DNA of 64,000 nt from CBDCFV01 sp965203835 (lineage in GTDB: Bacteria > Chloroflexota > Dehalococcoidia > Lucifugimonadales > UBA3495): the NCBI GenBank assembly GCA_965203835.1, contig OZ241919.1:992001-1056000 (forward strand), read 5' to 3'. A program made the position numbers and the translations under genes. This document shows, piece by piece, positions 24,381 through 34,042 of this stretch. Under the pieces are notes generated by a model. That model did no database searches and was not told where the DNA came from. It saw only the letters and a list, made by a program, of their open reading frames with translations. Each line of letters begins with the position of its first letter. Within the stretch, counting starts at the first letter, position 1.

Positions 24381-26639
24381 TTGACTACTTATACAGCTTT
24401 GGGAAGACCGGTAACTAGGGAAGACGGGCCGGACAAGGTATCCGGCCATCACCTGTACTCCGCCGACGTAATATTGCCCGGCATGGCCATAGGAAAGGTG
24501 CTGAGAAGCCCCTACCCCCATGCCAGAATCGTCAACATCGACGCTTCACGAGCGGAGACCGTGCCCGGAGTACACGCGGTAATTACCGGCAAGGACATGA
24601 CGGGGATGCTGCTGGGCCGGGTATTGCAGGACGTGCCGCCCTTGGCGGTGGACAAGGTGCGGTTCGTGGGAGAGAAGGTCGCCGCGGTAGCCGCCGACGA
24701 CTCGGATGTGGCGGAAGAGGCGCTCAACCTTATAGAGGTGGAATACGAACCGCTGCCGGCGGTCTTCGACGCCCTGGAGGCGATGCAGCCGGGCGCCCCT
24801 CAGGTCCACGAGGGACCGCCAACCTACGATGCGTGGCTGGGCAGGAGTTCGGGGCCGATAACGCCCAACGGCAACATAGTGTCCCACAACTCGTGGTCCG
24901 GGGGCGATCTGGAACGAGGGTTTCAAGAATCGGACCTGATATTCGAGCACACCTTCACCACGCCCTGGGTGCACCAAGGCTACATGGAGCCGTACACCTG
25001 CATGGTTGCGGTCGACGATTCGGGGCACGTGCAGGTGTGGGCGAACAACAAGCAGCCCTACCGGCTGCGGTGGCAACTGGCCCGCTACCTGAAGCTGCCC
25101 GAGGAACACGTTACGGTAAACCCGTGCGGGATCGGCGGAGACTTCGGCGGCAAGGCCGGCATTATGAACGTGCCGCTGGCCTACGAGTTGAGCAGGCGTT
25201 CCGGGCGGCCCATCCAGATGGTGATGACCTATATAGAAGAGCTGATGGCCGGGAATCCCAGGCACGCCTCGACCGTGACGGTCAAGACGGGCATGAAGCG
25301 GGACGGGCGTTTCTGGGCCCGCCAGTCGAGCGTGGTGTTCAACGGGGGAGCCTACGGCGGCTACCGGGGCCAGACCAACCTGAGCGGCGGGAGGCAGGTG
25401 GGCGGGGGGCCCTACCGGGTGCCCAACTTCCAGATCGACAACTACATGGTCTACACCAACAACATGCCGTGCGGGTCTTACCGCTCTCCGGGGGAGCCGC
25501 AGGCGGTGTTCGCCATTGAGTCACACATAGACATGATCGCCAAGGAGATGGGGCTGGACCCATACGAGATAAGGCTGAAGAACGTTGTGCAGGAGGGCGA
25601 TACGGCCGGCACCGGAGAGAAGTACCTTCATGTGCGGGGCGAAGAAACCCTGCGGACGGCAGCGGAGTCGGCCAACTGGGGCGGACCGAAAGCAGGTCCT
25701 CACTTCGGGCGGGGCATTTCGTTCGGGCAGCGTCCCCAAGGACGAGCGGTGTTCACCGGTCGGGTGAGCATGGACGAAGAGGGGCGGGCGATGGTCTCCT
25801 CGACGGTCCCGGACACAGGCGTAGGGTTTTACACGGTGGCTCGGCAGGTCGTTTCGGAGGACCTGGGCATTCCGGTCAGCGACGTGGTTGTAGCCCACGT
25901 GGACACAGACAAAGTAACCTTCGACACCGGAGCCGGGGCGGGCACCAGCGTCGGCGCCGCCGAAGCGACACTGGGGGCCGCGCAGGAAGTGAGGCAGAAG
26001 CTGACGGGGCTGGCGGCTGAGTTCTACGGCTGGGCCGAGGAGCGGATCGTGTTCCGCAATGGGCGCGTGTTCGTAGAAGGAGACCCGAACCAGGGTGTTC
26101 CCATGGCCGAGCTGGCCGCCCGGTCGGTCGCCGCGCTGGGCACGACCATCGAGGGTGAGACGGTCACAGACGCGGAAGAACCGCCGGTGACCTCCTACAC
26201 CGCCCAGGTGGCCGACGTTGAGGTGGACCCGGAGACGGGACAAGTGACGGTGCACAGAATAACCACGGCCCACGACGTGGGCACCATCTACAACCCGCTG
26301 GGGCACCAAGGACAGATAGACGGGGCCGTGATTCAAGGGCTGGGCTACGCGGTGATGGAGGAGTTGCAGTCGGAAGAGGGGCGGGTTTCCACCCTGAGCT
26401 TGGGGGAAGTGAAGATACCGACGGTGCAGGACATACCCGAACTGGTCACGGTGCTGGTGAAGAACCCGGAAGGCAACGGCCCCTATGAAGGGAAAGCCAT
26501 CGGCGAGAACCCCATAGCCCCGGTGGCGCCGGCCATCGCCAACGCGGTCTACGACGCGGTGGGCGTGCGGATAACCGACCTGCCCATCACGTCGGAGAAG
26601 GTGCTGGCGGCGTTGAGGAGGATGCGTGGCGACAAGTGA
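24381..26639 (+). CDS. xanthine dehydrogenase-family molybdopterin-binding subunit
   Basis: 752 residues from TTG 24381, six bases after GGGAGG. Large (CoxL/XdhB-type) subunit of a molybdenum hydroxylase. Visible motifs are IGGDFGGKAG (MoCo-binding Gly-rich), CGSYRSPGEPQAVFAIE, TGAGAGTSVGAAEATLGA and, at the end, KAIGENPIAPVAPAIANAV with the catalytic Glu. Such subunits hydroxylate N-heterocycles, aldehydes or CO with an FAD and a 2Fe-2S partner. No partner gene is in the window. It overlaps the next gene by 14 bases, an unusual coupling to a PaREP1 gene. Confidence 0.88.
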   Translation: MTTYTALGRPVTREDGPDKVSGHHLYSADVILPGMAIGKVLRSPYPHARIVNIDASRAETVPGVHAVITGKDMTGMLLGRVLQDVPPLAVDKVRFVGEKVAAVAADDSDVAEEALNLIEVEYEPLPAVFDALEAMQPGAPQVHEGPPTYDAWLGRSSGPITPNGNIVSHNSWSGGDLERGFQESDLIFEHTFTTPWVHQGYMEPYTCMVAVDDSGHVQVWANNKQPYRLRWQLARYLKLPEEHVTVNPCGIGGDFGGKAGIMNVPLAYELSRRSGRPIQMVMTYIEELMAGNPRHASTVTVKTGMKRDGRFWARQSSVVFNGGAYGGYRGQTNLSGGRQVGGGPYRVPNFQIDNYMVYTNNMPCGSYRSPGEPQAVFAIESHIDMIAKEMGLDPYEIRLKNVVQEGDTAGTGEKYLHVRGEETLRTAAESANWGGPKAGPHFGRGISFGQRPQGRAVFTGRVSMDEEGRAMVSSTVPDTGVGFYTVARQVVSEDLGIPVSDVVVAHVDTDKVTFDTGAGAGTSVGAAEATLGAAQEVRQKLTGLAAEFYGWAEERIVFRNGRVFVEGDPNQGVPMAELAARSVAALGTTIEGETVTDAEEPPVTSYTAQVADVEVDPETGQVTVHRITTAHDVGTIYNPLGHQGQIDGAVIQGLGYAVMEELQSEEGRVSTLSLGEVKIPTVQDIPELVTVLVKNPEGNGPYEGKAIGENPIAPVAPAIANAVYDAVGVRITDLPITSEKVLAALRRMRGDK

Positions 26640-26985
26640 ACGAGCACAGACGGCTAAGGACTTTCTGGAGGCATCCGACAGGGAGTTTGCCGCAGGCGAT
26701 AACCGGCAGGCGTCGGAGAAGCTGTGGGGAGCTGCTACGCAGGTGGTGATCGCGATGGCGGAGGAACGAGGATGGGATTATGGTAGTCATGGAGCCATGA
26801 AATACGCCGCGCGCAGGCTCGCCGTGGAGTACGAAGACCCGTTCCTCAGGCATGGATTTTCCATAGCTGAGAAGTTCCACGGCAACTTTTATCACAACTT
26901 CATGGAAGACCTTGAACTGGAGGAAGACCGGCCTTTAGTACGCGAGTTTGTGGAACGATTGCTGGCCTACCATGACCGCTGTTGA
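26626..26985 (+). CDS. PaREP1/HEPN-like family protein, copy 4
   Basis: 119 residues from GTG 26626, inside the end of the preceding gene. The pattern repeats: AKDFLEASDREFAAGDNRQ, ASEKLWGAATQVVIAMA, a His turn near GSHGAMK and KFHGNFYHNFM near the C-terminus. It is more diverged than copies 1-3 but clearly homologous. The 14-base overlap implies translational coupling to the molybdopterin subunit. Confidence 0.7.
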   Translation: MATSERAQTAKDFLEASDREFAAGDNRQASEKLWGAATQVVIAMAEERGWDYGSHGAMKYAARRLAVEYEDPFLRHGFSIAEKFHGNFYHNFMEDLELEEDRPLVREFVERLLAYHDRC

Positions 26986-27010
26986 GTAGCTGCCGATGCT
27001 CGAAAATACC

Positions 27011-28813
27011 TTAGACATTCTCAATCGGATGAAGGTCCCGAATCGAGTCTGCGTTGTCCATAAAGTCCTGTTCGTCACAACCTAAGTAAAGAGCAGCAGT
27101 CTGAGACGACAGCATCCGCCGTTGGTGGCATTCAGCCACAAGTCCGGCAAATCTCCCTCTACGTTGTAGGGGTACCGAATCAACCGGGAAATAGTCCAAC
27201 GTTAAGTCCTCAGCGATTAGCCATTCATCCGACAGGTCTAGTTGCTCTGGCCATTCCGGCAGGCTACTTTCCCTGTAGTGAGCATTGAATACGTGGTACT
27301 GGGCAGCGGTGCGGCTAATGCCAAAGGTCTGCATTACTTCCCCAATGGCTTCCACCTTAATGGGTGCCGGCGTGATGTCGCGTACTGACTCCAAGGGCGC
27401 CAAGAAAGCAATTGCAAAGGCGTTGGCCCGTTGTTCCACGTAGTCCAGTTCACCGACGTTTTCGGGGTTGTCCTGTATACCGGTGTAAGAATCAACCCGC
27501 AAGCGTTCCAGTTCCGTGTCCGGGTCATACAAGATATGGCCGAGTTCGTGGGCCAAGGTGGCGCGTCTTACCCAGACTTTGGAGTTGTCCCCAACCGTAT
27601 TAAGGACGATTCCCCTAACGCTGGCTCCGTCATGGCCCCTTGTCGTGATGGTGGCGCCGGCAACCGCCGACGGCAACTGCGCCTGCAACACAGGGATGCC
27701 CAAACGCTTTTCGACCAAGTCTCGCATGGAACGAATCGGAGTATTCCCAAGTCCAAGACGGTCCCGCGCGTCCGACGCCAGCCGGTATCCCAGTCGCCAG
27801 GCAGGAGACATTAGCGAGCCGTAATCCGGGTCCGGTTGAAAAGTGTTGGCTTCCTTCGGCTGGCCCAGCCAGTCCATCAGCATTGACTGTGTCCGAATTA
27901 CCGAGGCGGCTTCCGCGAACAAGAGGACCGTACCGGGGGACAGAGGCAAACTACCCGCACTGGACTTTTGAAGCGTTTTGAGACGAAATGCCAAGTTCTT
28001 ATCACCGATGTCCTTTTCGTTGAAAGCCAACAGACGCTCGTCGAGTCCCAAGGCGAATGCTAACTTTTCAAGCGGTTTTACCGGGATGTCATGGGCAAGC
28101 TCTTCCGCCTGCTTAACGACACCGGCTTCGACGCCTGCGGCGCGCGCCACCGACTCGATGGACAATCCAAGGTCGTTGCGCCGAGTCTTGAAAGTTCTTT
28201 CGACAACCCCGACGGACTCCAACAATATGGCGCTACTGTATTCAACCGCCTCGTCAAGTATATCGAAACCGTAGCTCTGATAGGCTTCCCAAGCCGTCAT
28301 AATATGACCGGTAGGATTCCGGCCTTCATACAGCGGGCCAATTTGGAAATTGCTTCTTACGAATTTTCGGGCGGACTCACGGGCCGCAGCTTTTCTGTCT
28401 GTGGCCATCACAGGACCGAATACTTTGGTAATCTCATTCATAGCTGAGTCAAACCATAACTCGCCGCCGGCATAAGCCGGTTCTCCGCCGGTCAGGTTGG
28501 TATGTTTCGGCAGTCTCGAGTTCAACGTGGGTATCGGAATCTCCTCGATAAAGGGTATGCCAGCGTTGTTGATTACCCAAATGTATCTGTGACTGCCGTT
28601 CTGTCCCTGCATTAAACTCGGCGGCGAGCCAAATAACACATCTGCCGACGGAGCATATCCAAGTATGCGTACCCCGTCGGATGCGCCCAGCAACCAGTTT
28701 TCGTGCGCTTCGCCTACGATGGACGGCTCCCTGGCGTCAAATCGTCTCCAAAATTCCAGGAGTCCATTTGGAATACCGGGAGCCTGTCCACTGGACCCTG
28801 TCATCGCGGACAT
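27011..28813 (-). CDS. XRE-type regulator fused to ImmA/IrrE-type metallopeptidase
   Basis: About 600 residues. Central helix-turn-helix region (RRNDLGLSIESVARAAGVEAGVVKQ). Further on is an ImmA/IrrE domain with zinc-binding HELGH in ATLAHELGHILYDPD and downstream acidic residues in EQRANAFAIAFLAP, the third-ligand helix. In phages and ICEs ImmA-type proteases cleave repressors. In this long form the DNA-binding domain and protease are in one chain, as in some stress and toxin-antitoxin regulators. ATG 28813 is taken as start; ATG 28849 is also possible. The N-terminal 150 residues have no recognised domain. Confidence 0.75.
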   Translation of the reverse strand: MSAMTGSSGQAPGIPNGLLEFWRRFDAREPSIVGEAHENWLLGASDGVRILGYAPSADVLFGSPPSLMQGQNGSHRYIWVINNAGIPFIEEIPIPTLNSRLPKHTNLTGGEPAYAGGELWFDSAMNEITKVFGPVMATDRKAAARESARKFVRSNFQIGPLYEGRNPTGHIMTAWEAYQSYGFDILDEAVEYSSAILLESVGVVERTFKTRRNDLGLSIESVARAAGVEAGVVKQAEELAHDIPVKPLEKLAFALGLDERLLAFNEKDIGDKNLAFRLKTLQKSSAGSLPLSPGTVLLFAEAASVIRTQSMLMDWLGQPKEANTFQPDPDYGSLMSPAWRLGYRLASDARDRLGLGNTPIRSMRDLVEKRLGIPVLQAQLPSAVAGATITTRGHDGASVRGIVLNTVGDNSKVWVRRATLAHELGHILYDPDTELERLRVDSYTGIQDNPENVGELDYVEQRANAFAIAFLAPLESVRDITPAPIKVEAIGEVMQTFGISRTAAQYHVFNAHYRESSLPEWPEQLDLSDEWLIAEDLTLDYFPVDSVPLQRRGRFAGLVAECHQRRMLSSQTAALYLGCDEQDFMDNADSIRDLHPIENV

Positions 28814-28876
28814 TCTACCAAGGCACGGGAACGGGCCGCAAAGCGACAAATGACCCGTTCCTCATCATCCAGTGGG

Positions 28877-29956
28877 CTAGCCCAGGTCTTCAACCAGAGG
28901 CGCTACTTCTTCAGCCAGGCGGCGCATGGAGTTTTGCATTAGGGAGTGGTCGTCGGGGTCGTGGGTGATGGTGAGGAGGTGGCCGAAGCCGCCGGCCTCT
29001 TCATAGTGCTGGCGGATTTTGTCGGCGCACTCTTGAGGGTCGCCGACGATCCAGACGTTTTCCATCATGTAGTCCACGTCTACATCTTCGTCCGACATGC
29101 TGGGATCGAGCTTCAACGCGCCCAACATGTCGCCCGCTTTCCGGTTAATCCACTGGTGCTCGTTGAAGGGCCTGCCCAAGACCTCCCGGGCTTCCTCGCG
29201 GGCGGACTGTGGAGTCTTCCCAACGTAAATGTCGCGCCCCAGGCGCAACTCGCCCCTGTCGGCGGTCCTTCCGGCGCTGGCGGCTCCCGCCTCCATGTTC
29301 TCCCATAGCTGAGGAACATACTGAGACGGGAGGTTGGTCATGGGTATCCATCCCCGTTCCCCGGCCATGCGGATGGTGTCGCCGCCGGGGGTGCTGGCCG
29401 CCACGCCGATGGGGGGATGGGGTTTCTGGTAGGGCTTGAAGTAGAGCCTGCGCTCCAGCTCGGGGTCGGTTTCCGGCGCGTGTACTTGGTAGTACTTGCC
29501 CTCGTATCCGAAGTGGCCGTCCTCAGCCTCCCACAGTCGGAGGATAACGTCCAAGGCCTCCTGGCCCTGCTCACGCACCTCGTCCATGGAGTTGTACTCG
29601 ATGCCATAGAGATGCAGGTCGGTGGGGAGAGACCTGACGCCGATGCCCCAATAGAACCGCCCCCTGGCCATGTGGTCCAGCATCGCAATGCGGTGGGCAG
29701 TATCAACCGGGTGGTGCAGGGGGAGCATGGTCACGCCGGTGGCCAGGATGATGTTTTCGGTAAGGGCCAAGGCTTGGGCGATAAGCAGTTCCGGCACCGG
29801 GGCGTTCTCCCAGACCTCGGTGATGTGCTCTCCGACCCAAGCCTCGTGGTAGCCCAGCTTGTCGGCCAGCACCAGCAACTCTACGTCGCGGTCATAGGAG
29901 TCGGCATAGGACCTTCGCGGGGGATGCAGCGGCATCATAAACAGGCCAAGTTTCAT
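28877..29956 (-). CDS. LLM-class flavin-dependent oxidoreductase
   Basis: About 359 residues from ATG 29956, just after GAGGAG. Bacterial-luciferase-like TIM barrel: KLGLFMMPLHPP at the start, LGYHEAWVGEHI, LATGVTMLPLHHPVDTAHRIAMLD, GRFYWGIGVRSLP and, near the end, WIVGDPQECADKIRQHYEEAGG. Members use FMNH2 or F420H2 to oxidise small organic compounds. Expansion of this family is known for SAR202-type Chloroflexota. The substrate is unknown. It lies downstream of the NHL/DUF1501/DUF1800 cluster but behind a terminator, so likely a separate unit. Confidence 0.9.
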   Translation of the reverse strand: MKLGLFMMPLHPPRRSYADSYDRDVELLVLADKLGYHEAWVGEHITEVWENAPVPELLIAQALALTENIILATGVTMLPLHHPVDTAHRIAMLDHMARGRFYWGIGVRSLPTDLHLYGIEYNSMDEVREQGQEALDVILRLWEAEDGHFGYEGKYYQVHAPETDPELERRLYFKPYQKPHPPIGVAASTPGGDTIRMAGERGWIPMTNLPSQYVPQLWENMEAGAASAGRTADRGELRLGRDIYVGKTPQSAREEAREVLGRPFNEHQWINRKAGDMLGALKLDPSMSDEDVDVDYMMENVWIVGDPQECADKIRQHYEEAGGFGHLLTITHDPDDHSLMQNSMRRLAEEVAPLVEDLG

Positions 29957-30059
29957 AATCACTCCTCATAGCGGCACCGGTCTACCGATGCCTGAAATAA
30001 GAAACTACCTCAAAATCAACCGTCTCCGCTGACAACCCTCGTCACTGAACGAAGCTTGT

Positions 30060-30084
30060 GGATTCCCGCCTTCGCGGGAATGAC
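30060..30084. repeat. dispersed palindromic repeat, full copy
   Basis: GGATTCCCGCCTTCGCGGGA plus ATGAC, identical to the unit at 23691. It lies in the leader of the LLM oxidoreductase gene. Confidence 0.85.
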
Positions 30085-30126
30085 GGGTAGGGCAGTGCGC
30101 CAATTATTGAGATAGTTACCAAGAGA

Positions 30127-30155
30127 AGCAGCCCGCCAGTTGCTGGCGGGCTGCT
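30127..30155 (-). terminator. Rho-independent-like terminator of the NHL-repeat gene
   Basis: Perfect 13-bp stem (AGCAGCCCGCCAG with its complement) and 3-base loop, 40 bases after the NHL stop codon on the minus strand. It is followed by TTCTCTT, a modest T-rich tail. Confidence 0.65.
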
Positions 30156-30194
30156 CCAACCTTGTATCCGCGGCGATAGCCCGGAGGACCGGGG

Positions 30195-31259
30195 CTAGAC
30201 CATCACCGGTTCGCGGTTCTTCTGGTAGAACTGGAACCGGTGGCGGGTGGTGTCCACGACGATGATGCGGCCTTTGGGGTCCACCTTGACGGCGGTGGGG
30301 GCCCAGAGCACCTGCTCGGGGGTGAAGTCGCGGACGCCGTTGCGCTGGCGAATCATGTCCGGGTTGGACCGGATTTTTTCGACGCCCAGCTTGGACAGGG
30401 CGGCGTTGCCAGTGAACTCGGTGATGAACCGGCCATCGGGGGCCAGCACCTGCACCCGGTTGTTGAGCCAGTCGGCAATGTAGATGTCGCCGTCATCGTC
30501 GACACACACGCCGGTCGGCCGGTTGAAAAGTCCTACCGGCGCTTCATGGCGGCGCATACCGCCCAAGTCCCGAGCGGGCATGGCGTCGCCGCCGGAACCG
30601 ACCTGCCCGAACGTGGCCAGCCATTCGCCCTCAGGGCTGAACTGCTGCACCCGGTCGTTGCGCCAATCGGCTACGAAGACGTTGCCGTGCTTGTCCAAGC
30701 CGATGCCCCAAGGGGTGTTCAACTGCCCGGGACCAGTACCATAGCTCCCGAACTGGCTGATGTACTGCCCGTCCAAGGTGAACTTCTGCACCCGGTGGTT
30801 GCGGCTGTCAACCACGTAAATCAGGTCGTCGGGGGTTATGGCCAAGCCCGAAGGGCGGTCCAACTCTCCGTCGCCGGAACCGTGGGTCCCCCAATCACTG
30901 AGGAACTGGCCGTCTTTGTCATAGATGTTGATGCGGTGGGTCCACTCGTCGGCGACGTAGACGTTGACCTGGCTGTCCACGGCGATGGAGATGGGCCAAA
31001 TGAACTGGCCCTTGCCCTCGCCATAGGATCCGAACTCCGTAATGTATTCTTCGGACCCGTCGTCGGCGATCCGCCACATGTTGATCCGAGTGCCGTCGGG
31101 GCGGGACTCGTAGGACCTGTTCACTACGTAGATGATGTCATCCGGAGCGAATGCGATGTCCATGGGGTTACGGAACCCCGTGCCTTGGAACTCGGACCGC
31201 CCCGCTACGAAAGAGTAGGTATAGGTCCGGTCGTTAATGCCTAGAAATACACTAGCCAC
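30195..31259 (-). CDS. NHL-repeat beta-propeller protein
   Basis: 354 residues with about six NHL blades. Repeated marks are RPSGLAITPDDLIYVVDSRNHRVQKF, GIGLDKHGNVFVADWRNDRVQQF and GVCVDDDGDIYIADWLNNRVQVL (each given as its blade core). No signal peptide, catalytic residues or fused domain. Such propellers usually bind partners or bind and hydrolyse lactones and peptides in other families. It is the last gene of the cluster with DUF1501 and DUF1800 genes, spaced 41 bases. Confidence 0.85.
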   Translation of the reverse strand: MASVFLGINDRTYTYSFVAGRSEFQGTGFRNPMDIAFAPDDIIYVVNRSYESRPDGTRINMWRIADDGSEEYITEFGSYGEGKGQFIWPISIAVDSQVNVYVADEWTHRINIYDKDGQFLSDWGTHGSGDGELDRPSGLAITPDDLIYVVDSRNHRVQKFTLDGQYISQFGSYGTGPGQLNTPWGIGLDKHGNVFVADWRNDRVQQFSPEGEWLATFGQVGSGGDAMPARDLGGMRRHEAPVGLFNRPTGVCVDDDGDIYIADWLNNRVQVLAPDGRFITEFTGNAALSKLGVEKIRSNPDMIRQRNGVRDFTPEQVLWAPTAVKVDPKGRIIVVDTTRHRFQFYQKNREPVMV

Positions 31260-31300
31260 GATTACCCTCCTTCAAGTCAATCCATCATTGGTACGGCGGC

Positions 31301-32437
31301 CTACATGAAGTCCAGCTTCTCCCAAGTCCCGCCGATGATGGGCTTGGAGTCCAGACCCATCCAGTTCTCCAACAGGGTTGCGTAGGCTTGGCGGAAGTCG
31401 ACGTTGTGCAGCAGGTTGCCGCCCTCTTCCAGTTGGTGCATTTCCAAGCCGGGATACTCGCCATAGATGCCGCCCTTGACGTGTTCGCCGATGGCGAAGG
31501 CCACGCCGCCGGTGCCGTGGTCGGTGCCGGAGCCGTTGTCCATAGCGCGGCGCCCGAACTCGGAGTAGAAGAACAGCGTCACGTTGTCGCTGATGTCGTG
31601 CTCACGCAGGTCGGCCATGAAGCAGTCCACGTTGGAGGAGATGTCCAGCAACAGGTTGGAGTGACCGACGGCCTGGTTGGCGTGAGTATCGAAGATGTTG
31701 TAGGGAGCGGAGGTGAACAGCGCCCGGGTGCCGAACTCGGCGTTGTGCACCTGGACCATGTCACGCAGGTAGCGGCCGACGTCGCTGTTGCCATACTCTA
31801 CGGTAGAGGTGTACTTGCCAGGCGCAGTGCCCAGGATGTCGGCGCCGGCCATGGCCTCGACACCGGTACGGCGGATGTAGTCGGTCACTGCGCCGCGACC
31901 GATGGCTGGGGCGTACATCCGGCCGAAGAGGTCGAGGGCCTGGTTCCTATGGTCGTTTTCCTCGATGTCGGTCAGCAGGCCATAGGTGCTGAGGTCGCCG
32001 ACCGAGGCGACGGGCACGCCTTCCTTGGCCATGGCGCGGGGAAGGCCGCGACCGAAGTTGACGCCGGTCAACACGTTCTCGGCCTTGGGGTCCACTTCCT
32101 GAATCACGCTGCCCAACCAGCCAGTCAGGCCCAGTTCATCGGGCTCGCAGGTGGCCCAGATGTCCATTGCCCGGAAGTGGGACAGGCTGGGGTTGGGATA
32201 GCCGACGCCCAGGATGATGGCCAGCTTGCCCTCTTCCCAGTACTTCATCAACGGCTGCATGGCCGGGTGAAGGGCCAGTTCGTTGTTGATGGGCAGCAAC
32301 TGGTCTTCGGAGATGGCCAGCGACGGGCGGTAGTCCCGGTACAAGGGGTTGTTGTAGGGGATAACCGTGTTCATGAAGTCGTTTCCCCCGGAGAGGCAAA
32401 GGACAGCCAGGACAGGGTCTTTCTTGGTGGAAACCAT
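31301..32437 (-). CDS. DUF1501-family protein
   Basis: 378 residues. Alkaline-phosphatase-superfamily-like fold recognised from LCLSGGNDFMNTVIPY near the start, PNPSLSHFRAMDIW and the C-terminal FFYSEFGRRAMDNGSGTDHG with GGVAFAIG. Most homologues carry a Tat signal; here the N-terminus is short (MVSTKKDPVLAV) with none. The biochemical role is unknown. In many bacteria it is paired with a DUF1800 gene, as here (the DUF1800 stop is 39 bases upstream). Confidence 0.85.
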   Translation of the reverse strand: MVSTKKDPVLAVLCLSGGNDFMNTVIPYNNPLYRDYRPSLAISEDQLLPINNELALHPAMQPLMKYWEEGKLAIILGVGYPNPSLSHFRAMDIWATCEPDELGLTGWLGSVIQEVDPKAENVLTGVNFGRGLPRAMAKEGVPVASVGDLSTYGLLTDIEENDHRNQALDLFGRMYAPAIGRGAVTDYIRRTGVEAMAGADILGTAPGKYTSTVEYGNSDVGRYLRDMVQVHNAEFGTRALFTSAPYNIFDTHANQAVGHSNLLLDISSNVDCFMADLREHDISDNVTLFFYSEFGRRAMDNGSGTDHGTGGVAFAIGEHVKGGIYGEYPGLEMHQLEEGGNLLHNVDFRQAYATLLENWMGLDSKPIIGGTWEKLDFM

Positions 32438-32476
32438 AATCGTCCTCCCTTTCTTTACTGTAAGCGGAGCCTGGTT

Positions 32477-33901
32477 CTAGCCGAATTGGAATTCCGAAGT
32501 GGTTGCAATCATCTGGAGCATCTCGCCGGCGCGGCGGGTGAAGTCCTGCCGTTCCGACTCGGTGCCGTGACCCAGTTGGCCTCCTTGGGCGACGTGGGAA
32601 ACCAGTTCCCGACGGGTCTCCTCGGCGACGGTCAATGGGCCCACATATTCGAGACACCCGTCCACGAAACCGTCGGGAGACAGGGTATCGGACCGGTCCA
32701 TCATCCTCGACACTATGGACCGGACCCCGGGCAACTCGGTGTCGCCTAGCAACCCGGCAGCGAAGTTGATGCGGTCAATCAGGGTGCCGCTGTTAATCCA
32801 CTCGGCGCCCATGTGCCACCCCTCCACCGTCGGGGGGTTCAGCAGGTCCATGCCCATGTACTTGGGCTCCATAGCCACGAAGAAGAGCCCCGGCTGAGGG
32901 GTAGTGTGCTCTCCGACCATGCGCAGCGTGCCGATGACCACGTCCGCCGGGCTCTTCACCTTGGCGTAGTAGGAAGCCTCGGACTTGAAGAAGTCGGAGG
33001 TGAACAGCACCCGGAGCATTTCCTTGATGTCGTAGCCGGAATCAAAGTAAGCCTTCTCCAAGGCGGCTATAGCCTCCGGGTCCTTGGGGGCGCTCTGACG
33101 CCACGCCGGGACCGGCGGCTCGTCGGCCACGAAGAAGTCGTACAGTTTCCGAGAGATGAACCGGGCGGTGGCAGACTGTTTGCAGATTATGTCGACTATG
33201 TCTCCGCCATCCCAGTTGCCGGTCTCGCCAAGGAAGGTCTTTTCACCGTAGTCGTGGTCAGCGGGGTCGAAACGGAACTCGAAGGGAGTCCTTCCATAGG
33301 GGAACACCGGGATGGTGGGCTTCAAGTTCCAGCCGGTGAAGGCGCGAGCGCAGGCCTTTACGTCATCCTCGCTGTAGTTGAAATCGCCATCCTTGCCAAC
33401 GCCCATGGAGAAAAGCTCAAGCAACTCACGGCCGTAGTTCTCGTTGACGGCGGTCTTGTGGCTCTCGATGTTGTCCAGGTAGTACAGCATCGCCGGGTCG
33501 GTGGAAAGCATCATCAGCAGGTCGCGGAAGTTGCCCATGCCCATCGCCCGGAACTTGTCAATCTGGATGGAGGTGGTGCGGGCATTGTCGACCTTGTTGT
33601 CGCCGGAGCAGAAGATGGTGTGCCAGAAGAGGGACATCTTCTCCTGCAACTGGTACTTGTTGTTGATCATCCGGAAGACCCACTCGGTCTGCCCGGTCTC
33701 GATGGCGCCCTTGTCGAAGTACGACGGGTAGGCCCGGTACATCAGGTCTTCGTCGATTCCGGGTTCGTTGCCATGGTCCAACAACTCTTCGACCACGTTG
33801 TCGTAACCTTGGGCCGCCCTCCGTTCGATTTCGTCGCGGCTTGCTCCGAAACCAGCCCGTCGGAGCAGATGGGCCATTAAAGCTATGTCCTGGTCAGCCA
33901 T
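32477..33901 (-). CDS. DUF1800-family protein
   Basis: 474 residues from ATG 33901, preceded by AAGGAG. Features are MAHLLRRAGFGASRDEIE at the start, WVFRMINNKYQLQEKMSLFWH, the DNARTTSIQIDKFR motif, ENYGRELLELFSMGVGKDG and FTGWNL. This is the characteristic DUF1800 order. Function unknown; frequently co-occurs with DUF1501 and proposed to be involved in an exported or surface process. It is the first gene of the three-gene cluster and has a good promoter at 34014-34042. Confidence 0.87.
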   Translation of the reverse strand: MADQDIALMAHLLRRAGFGASRDEIERRAAQGYDNVVEELLDHGNEPGIDEDLMYRAYPSYFDKGAIETGQTEWVFRMINNKYQLQEKMSLFWHTIFCSGDNKVDNARTTSIQIDKFRAMGMGNFRDLLMMLSTDPAMLYYLDNIESHKTAVNENYGRELLELFSMGVGKDGDFNYSEDDVKACARAFTGWNLKPTIPVFPYGRTPFEFRFDPADHDYGEKTFLGETGNWDGGDIVDIICKQSATARFISRKLYDFFVADEPPVPAWRQSAPKDPEAIAALEKAYFDSGYDIKEMLRVLFTSDFFKSEASYYAKVKSPADVVIGTLRMVGEHTTPQPGLFFVAMEPKYMGMDLLNPPTVEGWHMGAEWINSGTLIDRINFAAGLLGDTELPGVRSIVSRMMDRSDTLSPDGFVDGCLEYVGPLTVAEETRRELVSHVAQGGQLGHGTESERQDFTRRAGEMLQMIATTSEFQFG

Positions 33902-34013
33902 AGTCCACTCCTTTCCCAAGTTGTCGTAATAGCATTACCGGCATGTCTCGTACCGGCGCTACGATTATCCCCAATTCAGGGCATTCAAACAACCCTTAAA
34001 CTGTTAAGCTTAT

Positions 34014-34042
34014 ATTAAATAATGCCGCCATTTTAATGTCAA
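34014..34042 (-). promoter_or_regulatory. sigma-70-like promoter of the DUF1800 cluster
   Basis: On the minus strand TTGACA (34042-34037), a 17-base spacer and TTTAAT (34019-34014). The -35 box is the end of a 26-base sequence also found at 37342-37367. It lies 113 bases before the DUF1800 start; the stretch 33902-34172 has no gene. Confidence 0.55.

Noticed and set aside
26983..26985. TGA after the last Cys of the fourth PaREP1 gene as selenocysteine
   Set aside because: The length is already that of the other copies, and what follows is not family-like and overlaps the next gene's region.
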